Of a stretch of DNA of 64,000 nucleotides, positions 17,700-26,061 are shown piece by piece. Both the position numbers and the translations under genes were made by a program. Source of the DNA: Pseudooceanicola atlanticus (GTDB lineage Bacteria; Pseudomonadota; Alphaproteobacteria; Rhodobacterales; Rhodobacteraceae); contig NZ_AQQX01000012.1 in assembly GCF_000768315.1 (NCBI RefSeq), forward strand, positions 1 through 64,000, given 5' to 3'. The notes beneath the pieces were generated by a model. The model was not told the origin of the DNA. It made no database searches and worked only from the letters and a program-made list of their open reading frames with translations. Numbering within the stretch: position 1 is the stretch's first letter; each line of letters begins with the position of its first letter.

Positions 17700-18119
17700 G
17701 TGTGTTTCGCAATGTGCGCGACAAATTCGTTTCTCAGATCTCTGGGCGTCGAGATCTACGGGTCAGGTCATCGGCGCTGGCCGGACGACGTGAAGGCTCG
17801 CGCTGTGGCAGAGACTTTGGAGCCGGGAGCGACCGTGAATGCGATTGCCGAGCGATATGACATCCGCCCAAACCAGCTCTCGGCTTGGCGGCGTCTGGCA
17901 AAGCAGGGCCAGCTGGTTCTTCCTCCGGCGGAACTCGGAGAGCCGGTCTTCGCGCCTCTGGTCATTTGCGATCCGACTGAGACGCCCGAGCTTTCCGACG
18001 CGAAGCCCCAGCAGGTGATCCGGATCGTCAAGGGAACAACCCGGATCGAGCTGTCTTCTGACACGTCGGCAGGTCAGATCGCCGCGATCGTGCGCGCTCT
18101 GGAAGCGCCTGCATGCTGA
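17700..18119 (+). CDS. tnpA: IS66 accessory protein TnpA
   Basis: This protein of up to 139 residues has a helix-turn-helix near the N-terminus (GHRRWPDDVKARAVAETLEP, NAIAERYDIRPNQLSAWR), typical of the IS66 Orf1 family. IS66 elements need it together with TnpB for efficient transposition, though its biochemical role is not settled. Start choice: the codon at 17700 or the ATG at 17712 (MCATNSFLRSL). Its stop overlaps the tnpB start, indicating coupled translation. Confidence 0.88.
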   Translation: MCFAMCATNSFLRSLGVEIYGSGHRRWPDDVKARAVAETLEPGATVNAIAERYDIRPNQLSAWRRLAKQGQLVLPPAELGEPVFAPLVICDPTETPELSDAKPQQVIRIVKGTTRIELSSDTSAGQIAAIVRALEAPAC

Positions 18120-18466
18120 TGCCGTCTCAAGGGGTCCGCATCCTGGTGGCGACGAAGCCGGTAGACTTCCGCAAGGGGCATGATGGACTGGCAGCCTTGG
18201 TGCAGTCGACCTTGACCGAAGATCCGTTCACCGGGACGGTCTTTATCTTTCGGGCGAATCGCGCAGACCGGATGAAGATCCTGTTCTGGGACGGCAGCGG
18301 TCTCGTCATGGCCTACAAACGGCTGGAGGAGAGCACCTTCACCTGGCCCGCGATCCGGGATGGTGCGATGACCCTGAATCGCGCCCAGTTCGAGGCGCTG
18401 TTCGCCGGGCTGGACTGGCGGCGGGTGCGGTCTCTGGAGACGCGCGCCCCCGCTGTGGCAGAGTGA
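18113..18466 (+). CDS. tnpB: IS66 accessory protein TnpB
   Basis: At 117 residues it matches the IS66 Orf2 family: VRILVATKPVDFRKGHDGLA, DPFTGTVFIFRANRADRMKI and LFWDGSGLVMAYKRLE are the usual blocks. It is intact. The start (ATG at 18113) lies inside the tnpA end, in the overlap ATGCTGATG. It is followed by a 54-bp gap and then tnpC. Confidence 0.92.
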   Translation: MLMPSQGVRILVATKPVDFRKGHDGLAALVQSTLTEDPFTGTVFIFRANRADRMKILFWDGSGLVMAYKRLEESTFTWPAIRDGAMTLNRAQFEALFAGLDWRRVRSLETRAPAVAE

Positions 18467-18520
18467 CTCAGGGCGGGGAAAGCCGGCCTGACAAACGCAG
18501 GAGCGGGATATGATGCCGCC

Positions 18521-20076
18521 ATGTCCAGCGCCCTATCCCTCGACCTGTCGGCCATTCCGGAAGACCAGCGTGACGCTGTTCTGGCCGTCCTGCGCGAGCG
18601 TGATGCACTCAGGGAAGCCAACAAGCGCCTCGAGCACCTCGTCGCCGAACTGAACCAGGTCGTGCATGGCAAAAGGTCCGAGAAACTGAGTGAGGACGAG
18701 CGGCATCTGGCCTTCGAAGATCTGGAAACTGCCGTCGTCGAGGCAGAGGCCCAGCAGGATGAAGACGCCACGGCCTCGTCCGGTCCGCGGCGATCCAAGG
18801 TCGCCCGCCGCAATCGGGGCAATTTGCCTGGGAGCCTCCCCCGGATCGAGCAGATGATCGAGCCGGCCAGCCTGGAGTGTCCCTGCGGCTGCGGCACGAT
18901 GCACCGGATCGGCGAGGACCGCAGCGAGCGGCTGGACATCGTGCCGGCCCAGCTCCGCGTCATCGTGACGGTTCGACCCAAGTATGCCTGCCGTGCCTAC
19001 GCCGAAGGGGTCACCCAGGCGCCAGCCCCTGCCTTCCTGATCGAGGGCGGGCTGCCGACCGAGGGCGCCATTGCGTATGTGCTCGTCGCCAAGTTCGCCG
19101 ACCATTTGCCTCTCTATCGCCAGAGCCAGATCCTCGCGCGTTCCGGGATCGACCTTCGGCGCAGCACGCCCGCCGATTGGGTCGGCACCGCGGCCTTCCA
19201 CCTTGCCCCGGTGGTCGACCGGCTCGCCGAGCACCTGAAGGGCTCGGGCAAACTCTTCATGGACGAAACGACGGCGCCGGTTCTGGAGCCCGGGCGAGGC
19301 AGGACGAAGACTGGCTTCCTCTGGGCGCTGGCCCGAGATGATCGGGGCTGGGGCGGCGATGACCCGCCCGGCGTGGTCTTCACTTACCGCCCGAGCCGCG
19401 CCGGCGTGAACGCGGAGCAGATCCTGCAGGGCTTCGACGGCATCCTGCAGCTGGACGGCTATCCCGGCTACGATCGGCTGACGCGCCCCTCGCGCAAGGG
19501 CGGCGCGCCGATCACGGTTGCGCACTGCTGGGCACATGCCCGCCGGAAGCTGAAGGAAGTCTTCGACCGTGATGGATCGGAGATCGCCGCCGAGGGGCTG
19601 CGCCGGATCGCCGAGTTCTACCGGATCGAAACCGAGATCCGCGGCATGGGACCGGGACAGCGCCTGTTTGCGAGACAGACACGCACCGCGCCGCTGGTGG
19701 CCGAGTTCGGCGAATGGTTGCAGAGCCAGCGCCGCCGATCTCCGCCAAGTCCCGCCTCGGTGAGAAACTCGCCTATATCCACCGGCAGTGGGACGGGCTA
19801 CAGACCTTCCTGCAGGACGGACGCGTCGAGATCGACTCCAATGCCGTGGAGAATCTCATCAGGCCGATCGCCCTGACGCGGAAGAACGCACTCTTCGCCG
19901 GCCACGACGAAGGTGGTCGGACCTGGGGCCGCATCGCCTCGCTCATCGCCACAGCAAAGATCAACGAAATCGAACCCTTTGTCTATCTCAAGGCGACGCT
20001 CGAGGCGATCGCGGCAGGGCATCCCGCGAACCGGATCGACGAGTTGCTACCCTGGAACTTCAAGCCGTCGAGCTGA
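18521..20076 (+). pseudogene. tnpC: IS66 transposase TnpC, frameshifted
   Basis: TnpC is the DDE transposase of IS66. The first frame (18521 to about 19735) holds the N-terminal coiled coil, the zinc-binding region (ECPCGCGTMHRIGED), the first Asp in FMDETTAPVLEPG and the second in LQLDGYPGYDRL. After GEWLQSQR the frame is lost; a one-base shift restores ISAKSRLGEKLAYIHRQWDG. The third catalytic residue is in DSNAVENLIRPIALTRKNAL, so it falls behind the break. The first frame otherwise runs on to 19876 in nonsense. In the zinc region the usual second Cys pair reads CRAYAEG, with Tyr where relatives have Cys. Both changes point to an inactive transposase. Confidence 0.88.
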
Positions 20077-20079
20077 ACT

Positions 20080-20104
20080 CCGGTGGGGCGTAGACGCCGC
20101 TTAC
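20080..20104. repeat. Right terminal inverted repeat of the IS66 element
   Basis: Its reverse complement begins GTAAGCGGCGTCTACGCCCC and pairs with the left end at 17626-17650. It starts 4 bp after the tnpC stop. Confidence 0.88.
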
Positions 20105-20112
20105 GATCAACA
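20105..20112. repeat. Right copy of the 8-bp IS66 target duplication
   Basis: GATCAACA, identical to 17618-17625, directly follows the right inverted repeat. Confidence 0.92.
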
Positions 20113-20408
20113 CGATGATGGTCGGCCTCTTTCGCGGCGCCTCTCTTCAAGCCGGTATTCTTGGGGCGGGCCGAAACCGTGGTCGCACTGCTCTGGGCAG
20201 CGCATCCTACACCGCCCGGCCTTCGGGGATGCCGGTGCTAACGACGCCCCGCCGGTCAGGCTCAACCTTGAGCCTGACGCGAAGAGGCTATTTCCGCCGC
20301 CTGAAAATGGACCCTGAAATCGGCAAATGGCGCGTTTGGTCCGCGACCCCCAAGTCCCGTTTTCATGAAGCCGGGCCATTTTGTTACGGCACTGGCTGGC
20401 GCAGACGA
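20113..20408. other. Non-coding stretch with a long palindrome
   Basis: Between the IS66 element and the IclR gene there is no assignable frame. The stretch contains a perfect inverted repeat, GTCAGGCTCAA at 20255-20265 and TTGAGCCTGAC at 20268-20278, separated by two bases. No T tract follows, so it is not a typical intrinsic terminator of the IclR gene, which ends at 20409 reading toward it. Confidence 0.5.
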
Positions 20409-21212
20409 TCAGGAAGTCAGGGACTGTTGATCCATCTTCTTCAGATTTCGAACGATTTCTTCGCGCATGATCCCTACGATCTCTGCTTCGGATCGCAAGA
20501 TTACATCGGTTGGAGCGCCAACCCCGACAGCAAAAAGCCGCGAACTCAGGTGGTTAGGAAACGGCATGGAAATCAAGCCGCTCCCCTGAACCACCTGATC
20601 GGTTGAGAGGTAATAGCCCTTGGCACGGGTTTCTGCCAACGAGGCCACGAAAGCTTTCACGTCCACTGCCGGTTTGTCGGGTGCGCGATAGGCGTTGATT
20701 TTGCGGAACAAACTGCGCACTTCGTCGTCACTGAAACGACTCATCAGAACGCGCCCGACACCGGAGTTCCCCAGCGGACGACGTGTCCCGAGCGATATGT
20801 GGTGGATCGGCGAATCTTTCGGAAGGATAACTTGGACGTACTCAGCTTCGTCCCCGTTCTTGGTTGCCAGAACCACCACATGCTGCGTGCGTTCCGAGAT
20901 GTTTTTGAGCAGCCGGTGGATCGTGCCTTCGCCGAACAGATCTGGATTCATCCATGACCCTAAAAGCGGAACGCGCTCGGTGGGGAAGTAGCTCTTCTTT
21001 CGGGAATCGTGGGTCAGAAATCCAAGCTTAACCAAGCTTTTGAGCAGCGCCGAGGTACTTGACTGCGGGTACCCCAGTTCCTTGGATACTTCCACGACCG
21101 ACAGCGGTCGCCGAACTTCATCGAAGTACACCAAAGTCTGACAGGTGCGCGCCACCGATTTCACAATGTGATCGCCGCCTGATTTTGTTGAAATCTGTTG
21201 CGTGGTTTCCAT
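20409..21212 (-). CDS. IclR-family transcriptional regulator
   Basis: This regulator of 267 residues has a winged helix N-domain (IVKSVARTCQTLVYFDEVRR, then LSVVEVSKELGYPQSSTSAL) and a C-terminal effector domain (ISERTQHVVVLATKNGDEAE, LGTRRPLGNSGVGRVLMS, FPNHLSSRLFAVGVGAP). IclR proteins often act as repressors or activators of degradation genes and bind a pathway acid. The start at 21212 follows a strong GGAGGGAGGAG ribosome site; an in-frame codon at 21254 is less likely. It is transcribed toward the IS66 insertion and lies downstream of a CoA-ligase operon, with its own gap containing a site related to the candidate operators. Confidence 0.93.
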   Translation of the reverse strand: METTQQISTKSGGDHIVKSVARTCQTLVYFDEVRRPLSVVEVSKELGYPQSSTSALLKSLVKLGFLTHDSRKKSYFPTERVPLLGSWMNPDLFGEGTIHRLLKNISERTQHVVVLATKNGDEAEYVQVILPKDSPIHHISLGTRRPLGNSGVGRVLMSRFSDDEVRSLFRKINAYRAPDKPAVDVKAFVASLAETRAKGYYLSTDQVVQGSGLISMPFPNHLSSRLFAVGVGAPTDVILRSEAEIVGIMREEIVRNLKKMDQQSLTS

Positions 21213-21230
21213 GATCTCCTCCCTCCGCGT

Positions 21231-21256
21231 GCAGTTATATGCACAGCGTTCCACGC
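21231..21256. promoter_or_regulatory. Candidate operator in front of the IclR gene
   Basis: GCAGTTATATGCACAGCGTT begins 19 bp upstream of the start codon. It shares TATATGC with the site upstream of dctP (17500). Position so close to the start would suit autorepression. The match to the palindromic sites elsewhere is only partial. Confidence 0.35.
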
Positions 21257-21355
21257 GAAAGGATGGCCGCGCTTGTGAATTCTGTCAACTGTTAGAAAAC
21301 GCCGGGAGCACGCCGCAAGCGACTTGGGGATCAGGGAAGATTTCGGGTCCGGTTG

Positions 21356-23470
21356 TCAGTGGTCTCCTCGCATGGCGGGTATAATCACACCGTCAGCGGC
21401 GACGGCACCCTGCCCGCTTGCCCCGACGATCAATGGATTGACATCAATAGTCTCAAGCGCGGCCCCGTGATGGGCGGCAAATGCAGACAGTCGGGCAAGG
21501 GCGTTGGCGAGAGCGTCGAGGTCGCGCTCGGGTGCGCCTCGGAATGCGTCCAGCAGTTTGCGGCTGCGGATTTCGTCAATCATACGGCGCGCTTCGGCAG
21601 GTCCAAATGGTGCGACGCGGAAAGACACGTCTTCGAGGGCCTCGACAAACACCCCGCCCAGACCGAACATGACCACCGGGCCGAAAGCCGGGTCCTGGGT
21701 CACGCCGAGTATAGCCTCCAGTCCAGGTGCTGCCTGTTCCGCCACGACCAGTCCGTCGATCCGCGCACCGGGCATCTTCTCGGACGCCAGGTCCAGGATT
21801 CGTGCCCCGGCAGAGCGGACATCTTCGGCCGAATGCAAATCAAGCGCTACGCCCCCGATGTCGGATTTGTGCAGTATGTCGGGCGAGGCAATCTTCAGCA
21901 CGACCGGGAATCCCATTTCTTGCGCTGCCTGGGCCGCCGCTTCGGGGGTGGTGGCCAGAGTTTCGCGCACGATCCCGATTCCGGCCTCTGCAAGCAGGGC
22001 CTTGGCCTCGATCTCGTTCACCATTCCGTCCGGCAACGGCGACAGGTTGGACAGTTCGGGGATCGGGTCCTTTTCTCCTGCCCGCGCGAAGGAACGGGCA
22101 AAATAGCGCAACGCGGCCATAGCCCGGACCGCGCGGGTCGGTTCCTCGAACACAATGAACCCCGACTTTTCATATGCGGCGCGACCCTCTGGCTCTGTCA
22201 GCGAACAGAACAGCATTGGCCGACCGGGATATTTCGCGCGGATGCGCTCAAGACCGCTTCGAATGGCTTCGTTCAGGTCGGCGACCAGACCGACCGTCGA
22301 CATGAAGATGATTGCTCCGTGGATGTCGCCATCGCCGAACAACACATCCATGTTGGTTTCCAGAAGGTCGATCTGATTGACCAGCTGCGCCGTCACATCA
22401 ACCGGGTTTCGGACACCGGCAAATGGCAGCACCTCTTTCAGCTTTTTCTGTGCATGATCGGGAAGCGCAGGCACGTCAAGTTTCAGCTTTTCGGCTTCGT
22501 CGGCCATCAGCACCCCAACCCCGCCCGAGACTGTCACAAGGCCCAGCCGGTCGCCCTGCATCATCGCCGCGGATTCGGCGCAGGCATAAGTCACATCGAA
22601 CATTTCATCGACCGATTGCGCCCGGTAAACGCCGTACTGCCGGAAAGCCGCGTCATAGACCGAGTCTGCCCCAGCCAATGAGGCGGTATGCGATTGCGCG
22701 GCCTCTGCCCCGACCGCACTGCGCCCGACTTTCATCATGACCACCGGCTTTTCGCAGGCACGCGCCAGCTCCAGTGCCTCGACCAGCCTGTCGCGATCGG
22801 TTGCACCTTCGAGATATCCCATGATCACGCGGGTATCGTCATCTTGTGCGCAATAGGCCACGGCATCAGCAAAATCGACATCGCAGGAATTGCCCGTCGT
22901 CGCCCAGGTATTGACCCCAAGTCCGCGCATTCGAACGAGCGTCATGCAATACGAGCCGAACGCGCCGCTCTGGCTGACAATCGACACGCCGCCGGGTTTT
23001 GGCAGATGCTTCTCGACCCCGGGTGTGAATGTTGCATACAGGTTATGGCGCACATTCGCGATACCAAGGCAGTTCGGCCCCACAAGCCGCATACCGCCCT
23101 CGCGCGCGATGTCGACCATGCGCGCCTGAAGGGCGGCCCCGTCAGCATCGACCTCCGAGAAACCCGAGCTGAAGATCACCGCCCCCCGCACACCCTGGGC
23201 CGCGCACTGTTCGACCGCCTGAACGGCCAGCGGCGCGGGCAGCGCGATCACAGCCAGGTCCGGTGTCGTGGGGGCCTCCGAGATCGACGGATACGCCGTC
23301 AGGCCCTGCACCTCGGGCGATTTTGGGTTGATCGGCAGGATCGGGCCGTCGAAACCGTGCCGTTTGAGAAAATCCACCGGCCTTCCACCGATGCGCTTGG
23401 GGTCGCTTGAGGCGCCAATCACAGCTACTGAGCGAGGTTTGAAAATGGCATCCATTCCGTGAATTCGCAT
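21356..23470 (-). CDS. Acyl-CoA synthetase, NDP-forming, fused alpha-beta
   Basis: A fused ligase of 704 residues: CoA-binding Rossmann domain (SVAVIGASSDPKRIGGR), ligase domains with the phosphohistidine loop AAQSHTASLAGADS (His261), and a C-terminal ATP-grasp domain (FPVVLKIASPDILHKSDIGG). It forms an acyl-CoA from acid, CoA and ATP with ADP as product. It is the last gene of a three-gene minus-strand operon with a CaiB/BaiF transferase and an ACAD. The start at 23470 has an AAGGAAG site; MDAIFKPRS five codons on is an alternative. Confidence 0.92.
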   Translation of the reverse strand: MRIHGMDAIFKPRSVAVIGASSDPKRIGGRPVDFLKRHGFDGPILPINPKSPEVQGLTAYPSISEAPTTPDLAVIALPAPLAVQAVEQCAAQGVRGAVIFSSGFSEVDADGAALQARMVDIAREGGMRLVGPNCLGIANVRHNLYATFTPGVEKHLPKPGGVSIVSQSGAFGSYCMTLVRMRGLGVNTWATTGNSCDVDFADAVAYCAQDDDTRVIMGYLEGATDRDRLVEALELARACEKPVVMMKVGRSAVGAEAAQSHTASLAGADSVYDAAFRQYGVYRAQSVDEMFDVTYACAESAAMMQGDRLGLVTVSGGVGVLMADEAEKLKLDVPALPDHAQKKLKEVLPFAGVRNPVDVTAQLVNQIDLLETNMDVLFGDGDIHGAIIFMSTVGLVADLNEAIRSGLERIRAKYPGRPMLFCSLTEPEGRAAYEKSGFIVFEEPTRAVRAMAALRYFARSFARAGEKDPIPELSNLSPLPDGMVNEIEAKALLAEAGIGIVRETLATTPEAAAQAAQEMGFPVVLKIASPDILHKSDIGGVALDLHSAEDVRSAGARILDLASEKMPGARIDGLVVAEQAAPGLEAILGVTQDPAFGPVVMFGLGGVFVEALEDVSFRVAPFGPAEARRMIDEIRSRKLLDAFRGAPERDLDALANALARLSAFAAHHGAALETIDVNPLIVGASGQGAVAADGVIIPAMRGDH

Positions 23471-23493
23471 TGGACTTCCTTTGATGTTCGTAA

Positions 23494-24660
23494 TTAGTAG
23501 GACTTTGGCAGGCCGAGGGCATGTTCCGCGATAAACGAAAGCACCAGTTGCGGGGTGACCGGCGCGATGCGGAACAGGATGGCTTCCCGAACAAGACGCT
23601 CGACATGGTATTCCTTGGCGTATCCGAACCCGCCGAAGGTCAGCTGCGCGGTCTGAGTCGCCTTCACCGCCGCTTCGCCCGCTAGGTATTTGCCAGCGTT
23701 GGCTTCATTACCGCAGGGCTTGCCAGCGTCATAGAGTGCGCCGGCGTGCATCGCCATCAGGTTGGCCGCCTCCAGTTCCGCCCAGCTGGCGGCCAGGGGG
23801 TGCTGTACACCCTGATTCTGACCGATTGGTCTGCCGAAAACGACGCGCTCATTGGCGTAATCCGCGGCGCGCCGAAGCGCATTCCGCCCGATTCCGACTG
23901 CTTCAGCGGCAATCAGAACCCGTTCGGGGTTCAGCCCGTGCAGGATCTGACGAAATCCCTGGCCTTCTTCGCCGATCAGATCCCCGGCAGGGATCGGAAG
24001 CCCGTCGATGAACAGTTCGTTCGAGTCGACACATTTGCGGCCCATCTTTTCGATTTCGCGCACGGTGACGAAAGATCGGTCAAGGTCGGTGTAAAAAAGG
24101 CTCAATCCTTCTGTCGGTTTCTTGACGTCCTCAAGCGGGGTCGTGCGCGCCAGCAACAGGATCTTGTCGGCCTCCTGAGCGGTTGAAATCCAGACTTTCT
24201 GGCCGTGCACCACATACCGGTCACCCTGTCGCACGGCGCGTGTTTTCAGTTTGGTGGTGTCCAGGCCGGTTGTCGGCTCGGTCACCCCGAAACACGCACG
24301 TTCGTCGCCTGCCACCAAAGGCGGAAGGTATCTCTGTTTCTGGTCATCGGTGCCGAACTTCACGACTGGGTTCAGACCGAAGATATTCATGTGAATCGCC
24401 GATGCGGCGCTGTTGCCGCCGCCGGATTCCGCAATGGCCTGCATCATAATCGCGGCATCGACGATGCCAAGACCGGCACCTCCGTACTCTTCGGGGATTG
24501 CAATCCCCAGCCAACCATCGCGGGCCAGCTTTTGATGCAGCTCTCGCGGGAAGCCGCCTACGCGATCGCGTGTCAGCCAGAACTCGTCGTCGAATTCCTC
24601 GCAGATCCGCAGGATCGCATCGCGGATTCCCTGCTGTTCGGATGTCATCTGATAGGTCAT
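23494..24660 (-). CDS. Acyl-CoA dehydrogenase
   Basis: An ACAD of 388 residues with the flavin loop FGVTEPTTGLDTTKLKTRA, where the usual GSD is GLD. The MCAD-type catalytic position reads FRIAPVTPQLVL, with Pro in place of Glu. The other known base position, on the helix GLNPERVLIAAEAVG, does carry Glu, as in isovaleryl-CoA dehydrogenase. This suggests a branched or bulky substrate, by inference. It lies between a CaiB/BaiF transferase gene (30 bp) and an NDP ligase gene (23 bp). Confidence 0.9.
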   Translation of the reverse strand: MTYQMTSEQQGIRDAILRICEEFDDEFWLTRDRVGGFPRELHQKLARDGWLGIAIPEEYGGAGLGIVDAAIMMQAIAESGGGNSAASAIHMNIFGLNPVVKFGTDDQKQRYLPPLVAGDERACFGVTEPTTGLDTTKLKTRAVRQGDRYVVHGQKVWISTAQEADKILLLARTTPLEDVKKPTEGLSLFYTDLDRSFVTVREIEKMGRKCVDSNELFIDGLPIPAGDLIGEEGQGFRQILHGLNPERVLIAAEAVGIGRNALRRAADYANERVVFGRPIGQNQGVQHPLAASWAELEAANLMAMHAGALYDAGKPCGNEANAGKYLAGEAAVKATQTAQLTFGGFGYAKEYHVERLVREAILFRIAPVTPQLVLSFIAEHALGLPKSY

Positions 24661-24690
24661 GATTTTCTCCTCACGTCTTGCAGACCGGGC

Positions 24691-25905
24691 TCAGCGGCCC
24701 GGTTCGGCCACAGTGCCTTGTTCGATTAGGGTGTCGATTTGCCCGGTGTCGTACGCGAGCTCTTGTAAGATTGCGCGGGTGTCGGCACCCAGTTCGCTGC
24801 GCCCAAGCCAGCGCAGCCGCCCCGGCGTCTTGTCCAGCTTTGGTACCGGCCCGACGACCTTGGTGTCGTCGCCCTCCACCCCGACAATGTCCCCCCGCGC
24901 GGCGATCTGAGGATCGGCCAGGATGTCATCGACGTCATAGACCATCGCAGCCACGGCATCGTGGGCGCTAAAAATGTCGATAACCTTCTGCGCGTCATGC
25001 TGCGCAACGAATGCCCCGAGCCGGTCAACGATTTCGTCCATATGCTTCGCAAAGCCGTCGAGGCTCTGGAACTGCGGCTGCTCCGCCCATTTTTTGCCGA
25101 CTGCCGCCTCCAGGAGGCGCCGCCCGGTTGCAGCACTGCCCGCGCTGACGGTGATCCATTTACCGTCGCGGGCGCGGAACACCCCCGCAGGGGCGTAGGA
25201 ATTGGGGGCCTGAAGCCCATTTCGGTCAACGGAAATCCCCGCGCCGGTGCGCGTGGGCACATGGTAGTCGATCAAGCGCAAGAGCGGCTCGAAAATGGCC
25301 AGGTCCACGACTTGCCCCCGAGCACTGCCGTTTCGCACCGCGTGCAGCGCCATCATCGTGCCGTAAGCCGCCATGAGGCCTGTGGTCGAATCCGCCGCGG
25401 GGAACCCGGGGTGCATCGGCGCATTGTCGGCAAAGCCTGTTATGTGGGCCAGCCCGCTCATTGCTTCACCCGCGCGGCCAAATCCGGGCCACGAGGCGCG
25501 CGGTCCGGTCTGGCCGTAACCCGATATCCGTACAATCACCAGATCGGGGTTCCACTCATGCAGGACCTCTGGGGCCAACCCTGCCCGTTCCAGAACACCG
25601 GGTCGAAAGTTCTCGATAAGCACATGGGCGTTTTCGACCAGCCGCCGCAGAACGGCGCGGCCATCTTCACTCTTCCAGTCCAGCGCCATCAGACGCTTGT
25701 TTCGTGCCAGGGTCTTCCACCAGGCGCCCACGCCATCGCTGGTCCGCGCGCTCAGCACCCGCAGCATGTCACCCATCCCCGGACGCTCGATCTTGACCAC
25801 GTCAGCGCCAAAATCGGACAGCAATGCGCCGCACATCGGTGCCGCGATCACATGCCCCAGTTCAATCACCCTGACATCGCTCAGTGGTCCATTATCCATT
25901 TTCAC
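24691..25905 (-). CDS. CaiB/BaiF family III CoA-transferase
   Basis: The 404-residue protein starts MKMDNGPLSDVRVIELGHVI, shows the family nucleotide-like segment GADVVKIERPGMGDMLRV and the catalytic-Asp block HPGFPAADSTTGLMAAYG. It would exchange CoA between carboxylates. It is the first gene of the operon CaiB-ACAD-NDP ligase and is divergent from the split-ligase operon that starts at 26062, so the 156-bp gap between them must hold two promoters. Confidence 0.92.
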   Translation of the reverse strand: MKMDNGPLSDVRVIELGHVIAAPMCGALLSDFGADVVKIERPGMGDMLRVLSARTSDGVGAWWKTLARNKRLMALDWKSEDGRAVLRRLVENAHVLIENFRPGVLERAGLAPEVLHEWNPDLVIVRISGYGQTGPRASWPGFGRAGEAMSGLAHITGFADNAPMHPGFPAADSTTGLMAAYGTMMALHAVRNGSARGQVVDLAIFEPLLRLIDYHVPTRTGAGISVDRNGLQAPNSYAPAGVFRARDGKWITVSAGSAATGRRLLEAAVGKKWAEQPQFQSLDGFAKHMDEIVDRLGAFVAQHDAQKVIDIFSAHDAVAAMVYDVDDILADPQIAARGDIVGVEGDDTKVVGPVPKLDKTPGRLRWLGRSELGADTRAILQELAYDTGQIDTLIEQGTVAEPGR

Positions 25906-26061
25906 GTATCTGCCTCGTTCTGCGAATTTTCCGACGTCAAGCCCTAGTTTGCGGCTCTGAAAGCCTCAGTCTGCTCGGAACCGGAATCTATTGCGAGAAT
26001 AATCGAACAGCCGTTAGATCTCCGAAAGGGACCAATGTTTTTTCACTTGACGGAGGAAAGT

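Larger units (their letters stand above)
17626..20104 (+). mobile_element. IS66-family insertion sequence, complete, 2479 bp
   Basis: Both ends are defined: a left end starting GTAAGCGGCGGCTGCGTCCC and a right end whose reverse complement starts GTAAGCGGCGTCTACGCCCC. They share the first 10 bases and most of the next 10. Perfect 8-bp duplications (GATCAACA) flank the element, so both borders are certain and insertion is recent. It carries tnpA, tnpB and tnpC in the usual order, but tnpC is frameshifted, so this copy probably cannot move on its own. It landed between the dctP operon leader and the first IclR gene. Confidence 0.95.

Noticed and set aside
19913-20317. Open frame running out of tnpC across the IS66 right end
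   Set aside because: It crosses the inverted repeat and the target duplication in a frame not used by tnpC, so it is a chance frame.
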